DNA of 64,000 bases from Blumeriella jaapii (GCA_009599575.1 VWND01000075.1:186001-250000); one strand, 5' to 3'. Counted from the stretch's first letter, positions 24,901 through 37,983 are shown. Numbers and translations: made by a program. The notes: generated by a model not told the origin, from the sequence alone.

Positions 24901-25018
24901 AGAATGGAAGAGAGACTCACTTGCGGTTGGGTGGGCGACGGCGCCAATGAAGACGCGGCATGGTCAAGGTGAGTGAAGGTGGTCGAGGTAGAAGGTGATG
25001 ATGATGGAAGGTAAAAGT
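21993..25018. other. Gene-poor region; possible short spliced transcript at 24960-24480 on the minus strand
   Basis: No family is recognisable. The plus-strand frame 22817-23254 and the minus-strand frames at 23332-24115 are low-complexity and unconvincing. On the minus strand from an ATG at about 24960 there is a set of good splice signals: a GTGAGT donor near 24920, a CTTCTTCAG acceptor near 24890, a GTCAGT donor near 24795 and a GCTAAC branch with TTGCAG acceptor near 24645. The short exons encode a basic peptide starting MPRLHWRRRPPNRK that I do not recognise. It could be a small gene or a spliced non-coding RNA. Confidence 0.3.
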
Positions 25019-25120
25019 GAGGATGGAAGTGAGGATGGAAGTGAGGATGGAAGTGAGGATGGAAGTGAGGATGGAAGTGAGGATGGAAGTGAGGATGGAA
25101 GTGAGGATGGAAGTGAGGAT
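25019..25120. repeat. 12-bp minisatellite (gaggatggaagt, eight perfect copies plus a partial)
   Basis: The unit gaggatggaagt repeats head-to-tail without change from 25019 to 25114 and then decays into gaggatggatga. No coding frame is associated. It lies about 60 bp upstream of the minus-strand ATG of the possible short transcript at 24960. Confidence 0.95.
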
Positions 25121-26798
25121 GGATGAAGAAGGTAGATGGAGATGATGTGTTGAGATGTGTAGAGAAGGAAGAGGAGGAGGAGGAAGAGTCGGAGGGGACG
25201 AGAACTTATAGGTCTCCGAGGGCGCTAGGAGCGCGAGCCAACCTAGCGCCGCACGTGAGGCTATGAGGTTGACAGGGGGACCGGGGAGGAGGATGAGGAT
25301 AGAAAGCTATGGAAGAAGGGGGCATGCTCTCTTCTGGTTGGCTGGATTGCGCTCGGAGAGGAGAGCTTCTTCCGGGTCTGGCGCACTCTAGCACTGGAGA
25401 GGCTGGCGTGAGAAGATGATGAGATCGATTGCGTCAGGATGATTACGACAAGTGAGACCGAGCAATTTGGACAGGATTCACGGGGTCATACATCAATCAA
25501 GCATAATGTCCTGGAAGTGTTGATGTAGATGAGCCAGAGGAACTTCACTTGCACGCGTATTCTCTCAGCACCAGTCTCATTAGCGCCCAAAACCGCGACG
25601 ATCACCCATATCCATACATTTCTTCCGTCCGTCTCTGTTGGGCCGCCGTGAAGAAAGCTGATGATGACTCGCTGTACATGAAGTGAAGCTTGCGCGCTCG
25701 CGGCAACGCGATGTTTGGACGCGCGTTCATTGTACTATCACCGCCGCCACCGCCGCCACCATGCTGGCTTTACAGAGCAGACATGATACTCTTCTGCATC
25801 CGGTAAGTTGCTTTCCATTCATTCGAGTCATCACGAAGAAAGCAAGATGGAGTGAAGCTGTTGCGTACAAGCGAGGAAGTCATCACTTCACGATCCTCAG
25901 TGCCCAGGTCTTCGAGTCCTCACTAAAATACCGTGTCCAATACTACGGGCTCGTAGTATACCCATTACATACAGCGTATTCCTCTCCGAACACATTTGAA
26001 AATAAGTAAACAAACAAAAGGAGTACGCGCCAAGACATTAGCGAGCGGCGCGTTCACTTCGTGCATTGTCTGTACACTTAAGGTATTTAAGGTACCTACT
26101 TTACTTCGACCTAACCCACCACGTTTTTTCAGACTCGACGTGCACGACATCACTCGGAGGCGTTCCCATTGGTGGTGTGGTGAAAGCGCCGCTCTTGCTA
26201 GGGGGTTGGGACAAGAGGTGAGGTTACCATGTCAAGGATGCCGGTCGTACGGTCCTCGGGTAGGACAGGTTAGTACTGTACCAGTGGCGGCTGGCTCGGC
26301 TCAACCCGCTGTAGATCCCCTAGACGTTCAGCCCTATTGCAACGTCCAACGCACCTGGTGGAGAATGCGCGGACAAGATGCCGGCCTTTCGGAATTGGAA
26401 ATGTCGTGTTTGATGATTTCTTCCTCGGCAATGAGTTGGGAACTGGGCGGCTCGGGTGGGTGCGGCTCGGGTGGGTGGGTGGGAATGGGAATGGGAATGT
26501 TCACCCAGGTTGACATGTAAGTGTGTGTCTGGAAAACCCAGTATCAGATACAAGACAAATCCAATGCCTCATTTCTCTACAGTCCAACATCTATCTATCT
26601 ACAAGCATCGAGCCCATCAGGCCTTCACCAGAAGCAGCACACTCTTCCCTCCTCGAGTTCGGAATTGAAGCAAGCATTGCACCAACGTCGCGTTAAAGTC
26701 GCGGCCACGCCAGCAAGCCGGCCCTTCCACAAACACGCTCGTTCAAGCCACTCACCGAAAGCCGCGTGTGCAAGCCAGGGCCATTACCACGGCGCTTT
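25121..26798. other. Intergenic region with no recognised gene
   Basis: The open frames here are accidental-looking and lack motifs. There are small GGGTGGGT and GGGAAT simple repeats near 26450-26500. Nothing else is supported. Confidence 0.45.
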
Positions 26799-27580
26799 TG
26801 TTGCACGTCGCAGAATCTGTAATAGCCTCCTCCGGCGTAGGGGCTCTGCTAGGGCGCTTCCTGGGGTGGGTGAGTGGGTCTTGCTAGCGCGTCATGTGTA
26901 TGTACTCACGTCTGAACTGGAGGTCTGTTGCATATCGCAGCTTGGTGTAATAGCCTTTTTGGGCGTAGAAATCTGCTAGCGCGTATTCCCATTGAGTCAG
27001 AGACCCTGAAATGGGCCTCTGTTGCACGTCGCAAAAATCTGTAATAGCCGTTTTAGGCTAGAGTTTTCTGCTATGACTGGTCCATTCCACGTTACCATGC
27101 CAGCCAGCCAGATGTACTTAGCGAGCTGGATCTTACGAGCACGTCATGCAGGTAGCTGGGTACCTACCAGCCTCTGATTCTTTGTTGCACGTCGTAGAAT
27201 CTGTAATAGCCATTTCTGGCTAGAGGTTCTGCTAGGGTGTTGCTAGGGTGAGTCTTAATATCGTTAGTTTTAGAGCTACGATCTCTGTTGCACGTCGCAA
27301 AATCTGTAATAGCCTTATGCAGCTAGACATCTCTGCTAGGGTACGTCCCAAAGCGGTTAGCTTTAGAACCACCATTTTTTGTTGCACGTCGCAAAATCTG
27401 TAATAGCCTCTTCCAGCTACGCATTTCTGCTAGGGCACTTTCCAAGATGGTTAGCTCTAGGACTACTATTTTTTGTTGCACGTCGCTGAATCTGTAATAG
27501 CCTGGGGTTATGCTAGCTTATAATCCCAGGTTTCTGTTGCACGTCGCAAGTTTTGTAATAGCCAGTCTCGGCCTAGTTTT
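26799..27580 (+). repeat. Array of eight imperfect repeats with core TGTTGCACGTCGCA...TGTAATAGCC
   Basis: A core of about 29 bp, TGTTGCACGTCGCA followed by AAATCTGTAATAGCC with variants, starts at 26799, 26926, 27020, 27183, 27286, 27380, 27474 and 27535. The spacings are 127, 94, 163, 103, 94, 94 and 61 bp, so 94 bp recurs three times. Several cores are followed by six bases and then GGCTA or AGCTA, giving a TAGCC-N6-GGCTA hairpin (clearest at 27045-27060 and 27207-27222), and then by tCTGCTAGGG. Before the copies at 27286, 27380 and 27474 a second conserved block of the form GTTAG(C/T)TTTAGA is visible. The array has no coding frame, lies about 750 bp past the PKS stop, and resembles no element I can name. 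Confidence 0.9.
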
Positions 27581-28327
27581 AAGGTCTCTTTGTTGAAGGA
27601 CGTTTCACAGCAGCCAGCCAACCCGCCGCCCCGCCAGCCAGAGTTGATACTACTCAGCCGATCAACGGCCGAGTTAAAGAGGGCGCGTGGTCCTTGTGTG
27701 TGTCCACTGCTTCTGTAGATAATTTGAATCCTACTACTAGCTGAACATCGAGAGAATGTACGGGAACAGATAGGGAAGTCAGTGCTGGTAAGATACCACC
27801 AGGTGTGCACTACGATGTTGGGATTGATCCAAGGTTGCTGTTGTTGTTGTGTTGTGTTTGTTGTGTTTATTGTTGATGTCGATGATTTCTAACAGCCACC
27901 CGTCTGACATTGGGAATCTTTCCTCCTGCCCAGTGTCTTACCATTGGTTCTGTTGCAAGGACAGGAAGGCAGACTAGGTCGATAGCAAATCGTGAATTCT
28001 GGCAGGTGAAATGAAACAATGATTCAATTGACCAGTCAAGCAAAGCTATATACCCGGGCGCTATATAGAAATATGTATGTATATACATACGCACACACCA
28101 GAGGATGGGTGATGTGCTTGAAGCAGGCAGGAGGAGAGAGGTATGTAACAAATTAGCTGCCATGCGTGGGAAGACAAAAGACCGACATGAGAGCTGAATC
28201 GCAGACTGCAAACGAACCAACCAACCGACGGAGTCGCCGCCAACGCCAACCAGACCACGATCAAAGGCAAACTGGAATCAAGTGCAGACCATCTGCTCCT
28301 CCCATTTTCCCTCCTCCCGCCGCCCAT
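27581..28327. other. Region downstream of the PKS stop
   Basis: This should contain the PKS 3' untranslated region and terminator. A TGTTGTTGTG-type simple repeat lies near 27838-27870. No gene is recognised. Confidence 0.45.
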
Positions 28328-31300
28328 CTACACTCTTGCCTCCGCCTCCGCCTTCGCCTGTGCCTTCTCGGCGAACCTCGCCCCCAGCTTGCTCTTCGAC
28401 AGCACGGCCTCAGCCAGCGCCCAGAAGCTGCCGCTGGTCAGCAGCTCCAACACTTGCAGACTTGCCTCCAGCTCGCGCGTGATCCAGTTCCGGATCTCGA
28501 TCGCGACCAGGCTGTCGAGCCCGTACACCACGATGGCCTTGCTAGCGTCCATCTCCTCCCGCGGCACCATCAGCACCGCGCTGACCTTCATCATCAGGCC
28601 CTCGCACACCAGCTCCACGGCCTGCTCTCTGCTCCGCGCGGCCTTGAGCGCCGCGCTCAAGGAAACGGCAGCAGCAGGAGACGACGAAGAAGCCGAGAGC
28701 TCTGAGGCCGTCAGCTCAGCGGCGGCCTTGAGGTGCGCGAACTTGGCGTCGTCGACCCAGAAGAGCTTGTCCTTCGCTTCCGGCGAGATCTTAAGACCCG
28801 TGATACAGTGTCCGCCGCACGCCCGCTTCATCTTGCCCGTGATGGCAGCCGCGAGCAGAGCCAGGACCTCCTTCTCGGAGATGGTCTCTGAGCCGAGATT
28901 CTCGGCGACTTGGGCGGCGCGCTCGGTGGAGCCTTCGGCCAAGTAGCCGGCATCGCTGACGGCGGTCAGGTCGATGGACGAGGCAGGAAGGCCGAGCGAG
29001 ATGCGGTGCTGGGCAAAGGCGTTCAAAAAGCAGTTTGCAGCGGCGTAGGCTGCCTGTCCTCGGTTGCCAACCGCGCCGGCTGCTGAAGAAAGAAGGACGA
29101 AGAAAGAGAGGTCCTGCGAGGCGAGAGCGTGGTGGAAGTTCCACGCTCCGTTGACCTTTGCCGTGACGACGGAAGTCCATTGGTCGTGAGTCATTTTCTC
29201 TAGAAGAACGTCCTGGATTCAAACGTTAGCTAAGCGCAACGAGAGCAGTGGAGGCGGTGACTTACATCAAGAACCATAGCGGCATGGATCACACCCTTGA
29301 TGGGTGGGAGATGAGAGAGATCTTCAGAAACGAGCTTCTGAACTTGTTCCTTGTCCGCTACGTCGCACGGCTTGACGGTAACATTCGCGCCGACAGCTTG
29401 CGCTTCTGTGATCAGCTCCCCGACTTTCCCATCTGTCTTTCCACTGCGAGACAGGAGCACGATGTTGCGGGCTCCCTTCTCGATCATCCAGCGACTCATG
29501 CTGCGTCCCAAGCCACCCGTGCCACCGATAATCACATAGCTGGCATTGGCCTGCAGTAAGTTGTTCGGAGTCTTTCGTGGCACTGCTTTGACTAGGCAAT
29601 CCTTCTTGGGGACGACGACGATCTTGCCCATGATCTTACCTCCCTGCAGAGTGCGGAAGGCCGACTCGACATTGGAAATCGGGAAGATGGTGATGGGTGA
29701 GATGGGCTTGACGAGGTTCTTGCCCATCAGATCAAACACATCGGCTAGGAGTCTCTTCATGATCTTGGGCCGCTCGGCGGCCACAACCGTCAAGTCCACG
29801 GAGGCAAACATAGCGTTGTGCTCGAAGCGAGCCATCTCGAGGCGAGAGTTGGACGTAATGTCCCGTTTTCCGATCTCGATGAAGCGTCCAAAATGGGCGA
29901 GGGAGTTCCAGGTCTCGCGCAGAGCATCGCCAGCGAGGGAGTTGAGTACAACGTCTACACCTTGCCCTCCTGTGGCGCGGTGGATGGCCTTGGCGAAGGA
30001 CGTATTACGGCTGTAGAAGATGCGGTCTTCTGGGATGTGGTACTCGTCCATCAAGAACTGCTTCTTTGCCACGCTTCCGACAGTCGCAAAGATCTCGGCT
30101 CCGATCATTTGACAGAGGATGATCGCCGCCTGACCGACACCACCCGCGGCGGCATGGATGAGGACGCTCTCCCCCTTGACGAGACGACCAAGGTCAAAGA
30201 GCGAGTAGTAAGCTGTGCAGTAGATGACCGGCATCGTAGATGCATCTTCGAATGATATCGACTCCGGGATCTTCTGGGCAGATGTGCTGAGACAGCGAGT
30301 ATATGTCGCGTAAGCACCTTCCGACATGGCACAAACTCGATCGCCGACCTTCAAATCAGTGACTTTGCTTCCGACTCTACTGATGACACCCGCGCACTCT
30401 ACTCCGAGGTACTTGCTCGACAACTGCCCCATGGAGATCATGATGTCCTTGAAGTTCATACTGGTAGCCTTGATGCTGATCTCAACTTCATGGTCGGGCA
30501 GTGGTGTGTCGACGGCAAGATCGTCGGTGAAGTAAATGGTGTCCAGCGCACCGGGGGTCTCGATGGCAATCTTCAGTGGCCTGCCAGCTTGTTCGAAAGG
30601 TTGGAGATCGGGTGTAGCAGAAGGCTGGGTCTCTTGGTGCACGAACTTGTTCATCTCTGCGTCGTCGATGACCCGGGGTACGTATAAAGCATCGTTGCGT
30701 TCTTGGAATTCCATGTTCGCGCCTACAGTAGGCGAGTTGGAAGAGAAGGTAGTCTCAAAGATTTCGAAAATCTTTTCAGCGGTACCAGTGATTGATAATT
30801 CCGGCGAAGTGTCGAGGTCCACAGTCACAAACTTGAGCAATGTTTCCGAACGAACACTCCGCGCCATTCCGACAGCCATCTGCGCGTCTGGATTCGACGA
30901 ATTCGTGTAAGCTCCTCGGACGGCCCAAAGTACACCTGCAGCGTTGGAGAGCATTGTTTGAATAGCTTGGAAAGCGGAAGAGCTGAGAGTTGAAATGATG
31001 GGCTTGGAGAGCTCAGAAAGAACAATGCAAACTTTGCCTTTCGTCTCAACGCTTCCCAAAGATCCGACTACAGGGGCTCTCTGCGTAAGGTCTAAAATCA
31101 AGTCTGTGATGCTGTAGACAAGACTTTGCTGGGTGCTCTCGTCACATATAATCGCAACATCTGAATCAAAGCTTGGAGGCGTAAGCATACCGCTGGTGCC
31201 ATTGTCTCCATCATGAGCATTGATACGACTGAGGGGCGTCACGCTCCAATCATGGATACCGGCTTCACTTGTCGCAGAAACTGGGGTATCGGCTCCACCG

Positions 31301-34300
31301 GTAGCTTCACGCTTGGGATGAAGTGGCTCCCACTGCAATCTGTAGCAGAGCTCACGATGCGTAGTCAAGCCACTGGTTTCGGAGCCATCGAAGACAGGAG
31401 TCATGACCAAGGACTCCATGCTAATGAGAGCCTCGTCGCCGTTGTCAGAAGAGGTGGCAAACAAAGATAGTTTAGTCGCTGTAGGGTGCGCTGGCGTTGG
31501 ACTCCCAGTACCGAAGACCCTCAACCGATCGCCGCTCTTACGAGTAATGCCCGTCGACAATGACATGCTCTGGATGAACGAAGGCATGTAGAGAATATCC
31601 AAGCCCTTCCACCCAGCACCGAAAATTGGCCAGACGATCTGAATGAACTGATCCAGGAATGCAGGGTGTATGATGAAATCTGTTTCGTAGCCCTTGGGCA
31701 TAAGCGATGCTGTGTCCGGGACGACTAAGTCTGCGACAGCGTGGCAGTCACCTGCGCGACAGTTCTCGAGGCCTTGGAACGTTGGGCCGTATCCTGCGCC
31801 AGCAGCTGTGAGGGTCTCATACATTTCTGGCGTATTGACATCTGATGTGCACGCTTCGGTAAACGAAGTCATTTTAGATTTCAAATCCGTCTTTGCATTG
31901 AAAATTTGCTGAGCTCCGTCGACGACGTTGCCATCAGCAGACTTCACAACAGAGATAAGTCCGCGGCAATGTTCGATCCAACTCCGGCCCTTGGCCCAGG
32001 AGTATATTCGGAACTCATCCCACGCATCAGACGAGCTTCTTGTACCTTCTGCGAATGCGCGGAGGGTGATGTTGACTTCGACATCAGAGCCTTCATGAAC
32101 AACCAGAGGCCTGCTCACGGTCACCTCACGAAGCTCAAACTTGTCGAATGACACGTTTCGAAGCGTAGCTCGCTGAGACGCGGCTTCCAAAGCCATGGCA
32201 ATGTACCCTGCCATGGGGTATACGGACATGTTTTGCATCTTGTGATGTCGTACCCATGGCATATCATCGGCGCGAATTATATTGCGCCACGTCGGCTCAA
32301 GATCATTAGAATAGTTGGCAAGTGTGCCGACGAGGTCGTTTCTTGCGAAAGGCCTGTTGGTATGGTTCTCGGCGATGCGCGATTCGTGCCAGTATTTGGT
32401 AGAGTGATTCCAGGAATATCTCGGGAGGTTGGTGAGGAGGATTGGGGCTTTGGTTCCCGGTATTGGAAAGTTTATTGCTCCGAAGTCGATATCGACACCT
32501 CTCGTGAACATGGTTGCCGCAACTTCCAATGTAGTGTCCACCGCATCTTTGTTCCGCAGGAGGACTGACGAGTATGGGATCTTGACAGCATTCCCGCCGA
32601 TTGACTTTAAGATCTGCTTTACTGGGCCCTCAAGAGCCGCGTGAGGACCGATTTCGAGTATAACATCAACGCCTGGAGCATTGCTTTTGTCTTCAGAGCA
32701 GCACATGCTTTGCAACGCCTCGGAAAACCGAACCGGGCAGGTCAAATTCTTAACCCAGTACATGGGGCCCAGATCCGCCGTTCCAATCTGACACCCCTTC
32801 AATGACGAGTGAAAGGTGACTGAGGTTGTTTCCTGCGAGCTGATATCTTTGATTGTGTCGCGATAATCTTCGGCCACAAGCTCCATATGATGCGAGTGAT
32901 ACGCAGTATCAACACGCAGTTTTCTGTTGAAGAATTGCTTCTCCTCGACAGCCACTTGCAGCTCGTTGATAGCACCCTCATCTCCGGAAGCGGTGATGCT
33001 TGACGGGCTGTTGATACAGGCCACAACGGCACGGCCTGCCGTCAATGAATTAATCAGTGGCTGCATGTCGTCGGGGCTTCCGCCAACCGCCATCATGGCT
33101 CCGTTCAGGTCGGGGTACTTTTTCTTCAGCAGCACAATTACTTGTCCTCGGAAATAGGCAATGGAAGCACAGGATTCGAGGGACAAGGCACCAGCAGCAT
33201 ATGCCGCTCCGATTTCTCCACTGGAGTGACCCGCTACTGCAGATGGCTTGATTCCCCATGATCTAAGCAAATCCGTCAGAGCGAGTTGTACCGCAGTGCA
33301 AGCAGGCTGACTGATATGAGCAGCGGATACTCTGGAAGACTCGGCATCTTTGGATAGCTCATCTACTTTTTGTTAGTATATGTGGATGGGTCAGAGAGGT
33401 GAACCTACCTAGTAGCGAGAAGTCGGCGCCTAGACTCAACAAATGGCGATCGATCTTCTCCATCGTGGCAGCAAAGACAGGGTATGCATCAAGAAGCTCG
33501 CGACCCATTGCGTGCCATTGAGCTCCTTGTCCGGTGAAAACAAACCCAATTCTCGGCTCCACGGTAGAGCGAAAGGTAGAAGTGTCTTTGCTAGCAAGTG
33601 CTGGGATAAGCTCAGCAGATCCGCGAGCCGAAATTGCTACTTTGTAAGCAAGATGTGATCTTCTTTGGCCAAGGGTGTAAGCAAGGTTGGGCAAGAGAGA
33701 ATTCTGGAAGACCTCTGGGCGCTGCTCCAAATACACACTCAGGTCATTCATGCGGGCTTCAAGAGAGGACTTGTCGTTTCCCGACAGAACGTAAAGTCTC
33801 CTTGCCAGAGCTTTAGTACCTGTCGCAAGCGTGTCATTCGTCCCAGGAAGAAGAGATTTGGGTGCAACTGGGGAGCGTTCAAGAACAGCATGAGCATTGG
33901 TGCCACCAAACCCGAAATTGTTGATGCTCGCATATTTCTTTCCTCGCGGCCAAGGGCGTTGATTGGTCGGGACCTGAGACATTAGTATGACCTTGAGCAA
34001 ATGGCATGCGCAAACTGACCTTCAAGCCCCAATCATCGAATGGGATCTTGGGGTTGCCTGCTTCAAAATTGCAGTTGGGAAGAACAAATCCTCTTTCAAG
34101 CATCATCGCAGTTTTGATAATAGAAACTACTCCACTCGCGCCCTCGAGGTGTCCAATGTTCGATTTTACGGAGCCAATATACAAAGGTTGCTTCTTCGTA
34201 CGCTTCTCGCCAAACACTTCATGGAGAGCCGTGGCTTCAATCGGATCTCCGACTTTCGTGCCAGTTCCATGAGCCTCGACGTATCCCGTGTCGTTGGGGT

Positions 34301-35398
34301 TGAGGCCGTGGCTCTCATAAATCGATTTCATCAGCTTTACTTGGGCGTCGCCGCTGGGCATGGTGATCCCTTTCGTTTTGCCGTCCTGGTTCATGCCTGT
34401 TCCAGCAATGATCGCTCGGATCGAATCGTTATCTCTCAGAGCCTGGTCGAGAGGCTTGAGAATCACGCAACCAGCGCCCTCGCCACGGAATCCAGTTCCG
34501 CGATGGTCAAACGCGAAGGACTTCCCTTCGTCGGAAAATAAACTGGAGAATTCAGATTAGCACTCATAGCATGAGGGACAATGATCACGCTTGCAACTAA
34601 CCTAGACATGGACATGATGACGAAGTAATCGGGTAGTATGTTCAAGTGACAAGACGCCACAATCGCTTGACTCGATTCACCATTTCGCAAGCTTTGACAG
34701 GCCAAATGGAGGGCGCCCAAACTTGACGAACAAGCAGTATCAACCGTAAAACTCGGGCCTGCCAGGTCAAAGTAGTATGACAGTCTGTTGGACAGGAGTG
34801 ACTGCGCACATCCCGTCGCTTGGAAAATAGGTGCGGTTTCTATGTCTCTGCAGTTCCGCAGCTCATAATCTGCAAACGAGCCTCCGACGAAAACACCCAC
34901 ATTTTGCCCTACCAAGTCTCGTTTGGGTATCCCGGCGTTCTCCAGAGCTTCAAAGGTGCATTCAAGCAGCAGCCTTTGCTGCGGATCCATGGAGATGGCT
35001 TCTCTCTCGGTCACATTGAAGAATGGGGCATCGAACAGGCCGATATCTTCCGAGAGAAAGTGGCCGCCCACGGGGTTGTAACAGCCCAGCTTGTCTGGAT
35101 TGGGGTGATGGAATGTAGAATGGGTAAATCTCGACTTTGGGACAGGTGACCAGCCACTGCGCGCACGGGAACACAGCTCCCAGAACTCCTCGGGGGTTGA
35201 GACGTCGCCAGGAAGACGACAGCCCATGCCGACAATGGCGATTGGCATGTCTGGGTCCTTTAATATGCAATCTGGAGCAGGAGACGGACCGACTTGGCCG
35301 TCGGAAGTGTCGGTCCTACGGCCATTTGCCAGTTGCTCCAGAAAGGTCAACGGTGTATCTTGTGAACACCCGTCCACCGGCGTGGCTGATGGCGCCAT
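28328..35398 (-). CDS. Highly reducing type I polyketide synthase (KS-AT-DH-ER-KR-ACP)
   Basis: Minus-strand exons 35398-34602, 34542-34020, 33973-33409, 33362-29266 and 29212-28328 give 2288 aa, with introns of 46-59 nt. The ketosynthase has Cys223 in DTACSSS, His357 in EAHGTGT and His397 in KSNIGH. The acyltransferase has GHSSGE (Ser675) and YHSHHM near 785. The dehydratase has its His at about 1002 (RHHKMQNMSVYP) and Asp near 1199 (HPAFLDQ). The enoylreductase spans about 1554-1880 with HAAAGGVGQ. The ketoreductase has IIGGTGGLG near 1907 and a Ser-Tyr pair ending near Tyr2050. The acyl carrier has GLDSL with Ser2228. There is no methyltransferase between DH and ER, and no thioesterase or reductase at the end. 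All catalytic residues seem present, so it should make a fully reducible, non-methylated chain released by another enzyme. Confidence 0.96.
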
Positions 35399-37983
35399 GA
35401 TGCTAAGAGACACAAGTCAGCCTTCCGCCAGCTCAGTGGAGTTTCATGTGCGTAGGGCAAGCAACGATGATAGCCGTCCATTCTCACAGACAGACTGGTC
35501 GCAGCATCGACTGAACATACTGTTTACAATCCCCGCCAGCCAAGTGACAGCAAGAGCACAGACTTCAAGGCAGATCACCTGACGCCGAGCCCAGGCGGGA
35601 ATATGGATGGCGTGGTTTCCCTCTTGAGGGACTTGAAGCCGTTTCAGTATCGAAGGTGACAAAGTGGTCAAGGCTCTAACTTACATGGTACAGAAGAAGT
35701 GGTTGGAGTCGTGTGTGACCTCGAAGAGGAAGTATAGGAGGTGGTGCTCAAGCGCTGAACAACCAAGCAATGATGGAAAATGACACGATACGGATATCTC
35801 GCTTGGCAAAAGAAACTCTGCTTGGATCTCGGACAAGTCTGTGTACAACCGCAATGATTAGGGAACCAACCGTCTTTAATATAAATTCACACGTCTGCAC
35901 ATAACCTGACGGACGCCTGCCCTCGAAAACATCGCCAGAGCGGTATCCATCTAGATTCTGGCAAGACAGGAATGCACTAAGCGAGCCCAAGCAACGGCAA
36001 GATATCTGTCACCTATCATATGTAGGGGAACGAACGATCTTCGTGGTACGATTGTGCAGCTTCTCCATGCAGCCTCGAGTCAATCGCGCACATAAGATCT
36101 TAGGCTCGCTTAGCGCATTCCTGAGTGGCCTCGATACGAAGGGGAAGAAAGGAAAGATGGCGTCGGATCGTTTCAAGCAGCAGAGTAGTTGAGGAGTTGA
36201 TTCATGGCATGGAGCCAGCGGTGGGCTTGTCACGAGACAGGTATCAGTTTTAGTTGGGAGCTCGACGATATCATCAAACGGAAGCGAGGGGTTCTTGACC
36301 CGCGACTACCGAGTCAACTTCAGATCTGGGTGCCATCTGCATGTTTGCATGGCAAACAGGAGCCGGTTCCTTCAGACGGGCTCACCGTTCTGTGTAATAC
36401 AACGCTTTGGGCGGGTGAGCTTGCGTTGTGGTTGTGCCTGTAAGAGGTGACGAGCAGCGGCAGGTTGGTATGTTTGGAGCGAGTCGAACTGAGGTCGTGA
36501 GAGTGATGGGGCTCTCGTGCACCTTTCCAGATGCAGACGGCATTAGCGAGGCCGCCATGAAAAAAAGGTAGCACGTTTTGTTTTTCCTAGATCAGAATCA
36601 GCCGCCGCCCCGTTCGTATTCGCACAACTGATGGGGGATCAGAGCCGAAGTCTCAGATTCGCGAACTGCTTTCATCCCAAGATCACCGAAAAGTTTAGTT
36701 GAGGATAAAGGGGTCCGAGGGATTGCCCCAAGGTTCGCGCAATTGTAGTGCGAACAACAATCAAGTGTTGGCAAGCCACAGCAGCACGCGGCGAGGTGGG
36801 CCGCGGCATAGGAAAACATGGTCCCGCAAGAGCGATGCATGAAGCGTGGAGCTGCTTCAGATGGTCGATCTCGGAGAGTATCATCATTGCCAAGATCAAG
36901 TAGGTAATCCAAGCGGAGCAGATCGCACTCGCGGGAGGGGAGGTTTTGTTGTTGTAGTTGATGTTGTTGTCGTTGTTGACGACGTCGCTTGACTAACTCA
37001 GATATCGCCCTAGCTCCCACATCTCCCACACTATTGCCATGCCAGGGTACTCCTGAATCTGGTCCTCGGCACTTGGGAAAAGACGGTGATACAGCAGCGA
37101 CAGCGACTTCTGTCAGAAGTACAAGCCCAATGATCAGATCGAATAAGACGCTATTTTGTCGGATGTTATTCCCCCGCCATCACTTCTAGTTGCACGGCAT
37201 CCCCAAGCCAGCCCAGCCCTACACCTACCTAGGGTGATATGCTAGACTGCATCTGCACCGGGACAGATTGGACCAGGAGCACGGGAACTAGACGTCTGAA
37301 CCAGAATCTGAAGTCCATCAACGGCAGCAACCGTCCAGCCATCACAAGCACGGGAACACGCAGTCTAGCGTTCGATCCGTGTCCACCACATTGCCGGCGT
37401 CTGCTCCGGTGCCCTCCACTGGCGCAGATGTCGTGAGCCGAAACGGGACGGCGTCACGCTTCGTCCCATCGCAGTATAGCTTCCGATGGCTTCATCTGCC
37501 AGGTGCCAGTTTCAATTACGATAAAGTCTCATGCGCCCCACCAAAGAAGCTCCCCCGGATCTCCATAAGCTGCTCTACTGTGTATTGACTCTCATCTAGG
37601 AGGCAAGCTAACCACTTGGCGATCTCACCCTCGTCCGTCGTAGCAATTCATGACTCAAGAAAATTCGCAATCGCTAGTATAGATGCGGTAGGAGCTGCGA
37701 TAAGCCTGAGCGTTGGGATTTGTTTCCGTCAGGAATGCTGCAAAACCTCTCTTTATCAGTAAAGCTGTTTGCGTTCGACTCGAGCTCTCTTGAACGCAGC
37801 CAGAAGCCAAGCGTCAACCTCGTTTGTTCACCCTATCTTGAATCGCGATTCGATAGTTCAACGCGTCTAATAGAAATTGGCAGGAATTTGGTTATACAAA
37901 GAAAAAGGCTACCTCAAAAACTCACATCAATAGCAACTCGATATATAAATTTTTAAAGTCACAGAACATCCAAAAGTCGCAAG
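35399..37983. other. 2.6-kb divergent region between the PKS and the FSH1 hydrolase
   Basis: The PKS and the hydrolase are transcribed away from each other, so their promoters lie at the ends of this region. In the middle a minus-strand open frame runs from about 37180 to 36598 without a stop (LVLLTEVAVAAVSPSF, then a Gln-rich KRRRQQRQQHQLQQQ). It has no good ATG at its head and I recognise no domain. It could be part of a gene with missed exons or a relic. TATA-like AT-rich sequence (atatataaat) occurs at about 37941-37950, some 40 bp before the hydrolase ATG. Confidence 0.4.

Noticed and set aside
26799..27580. CRISPR array
   Set aside because: Repeats are imperfect, spacers are not uniform, and the genome is a fungus; there are no cas genes.
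29230..35582. Numerous plus-strand ORFs inside the PKS gene
   Set aside because: They are antisense shadows of the PKS coding sequence.
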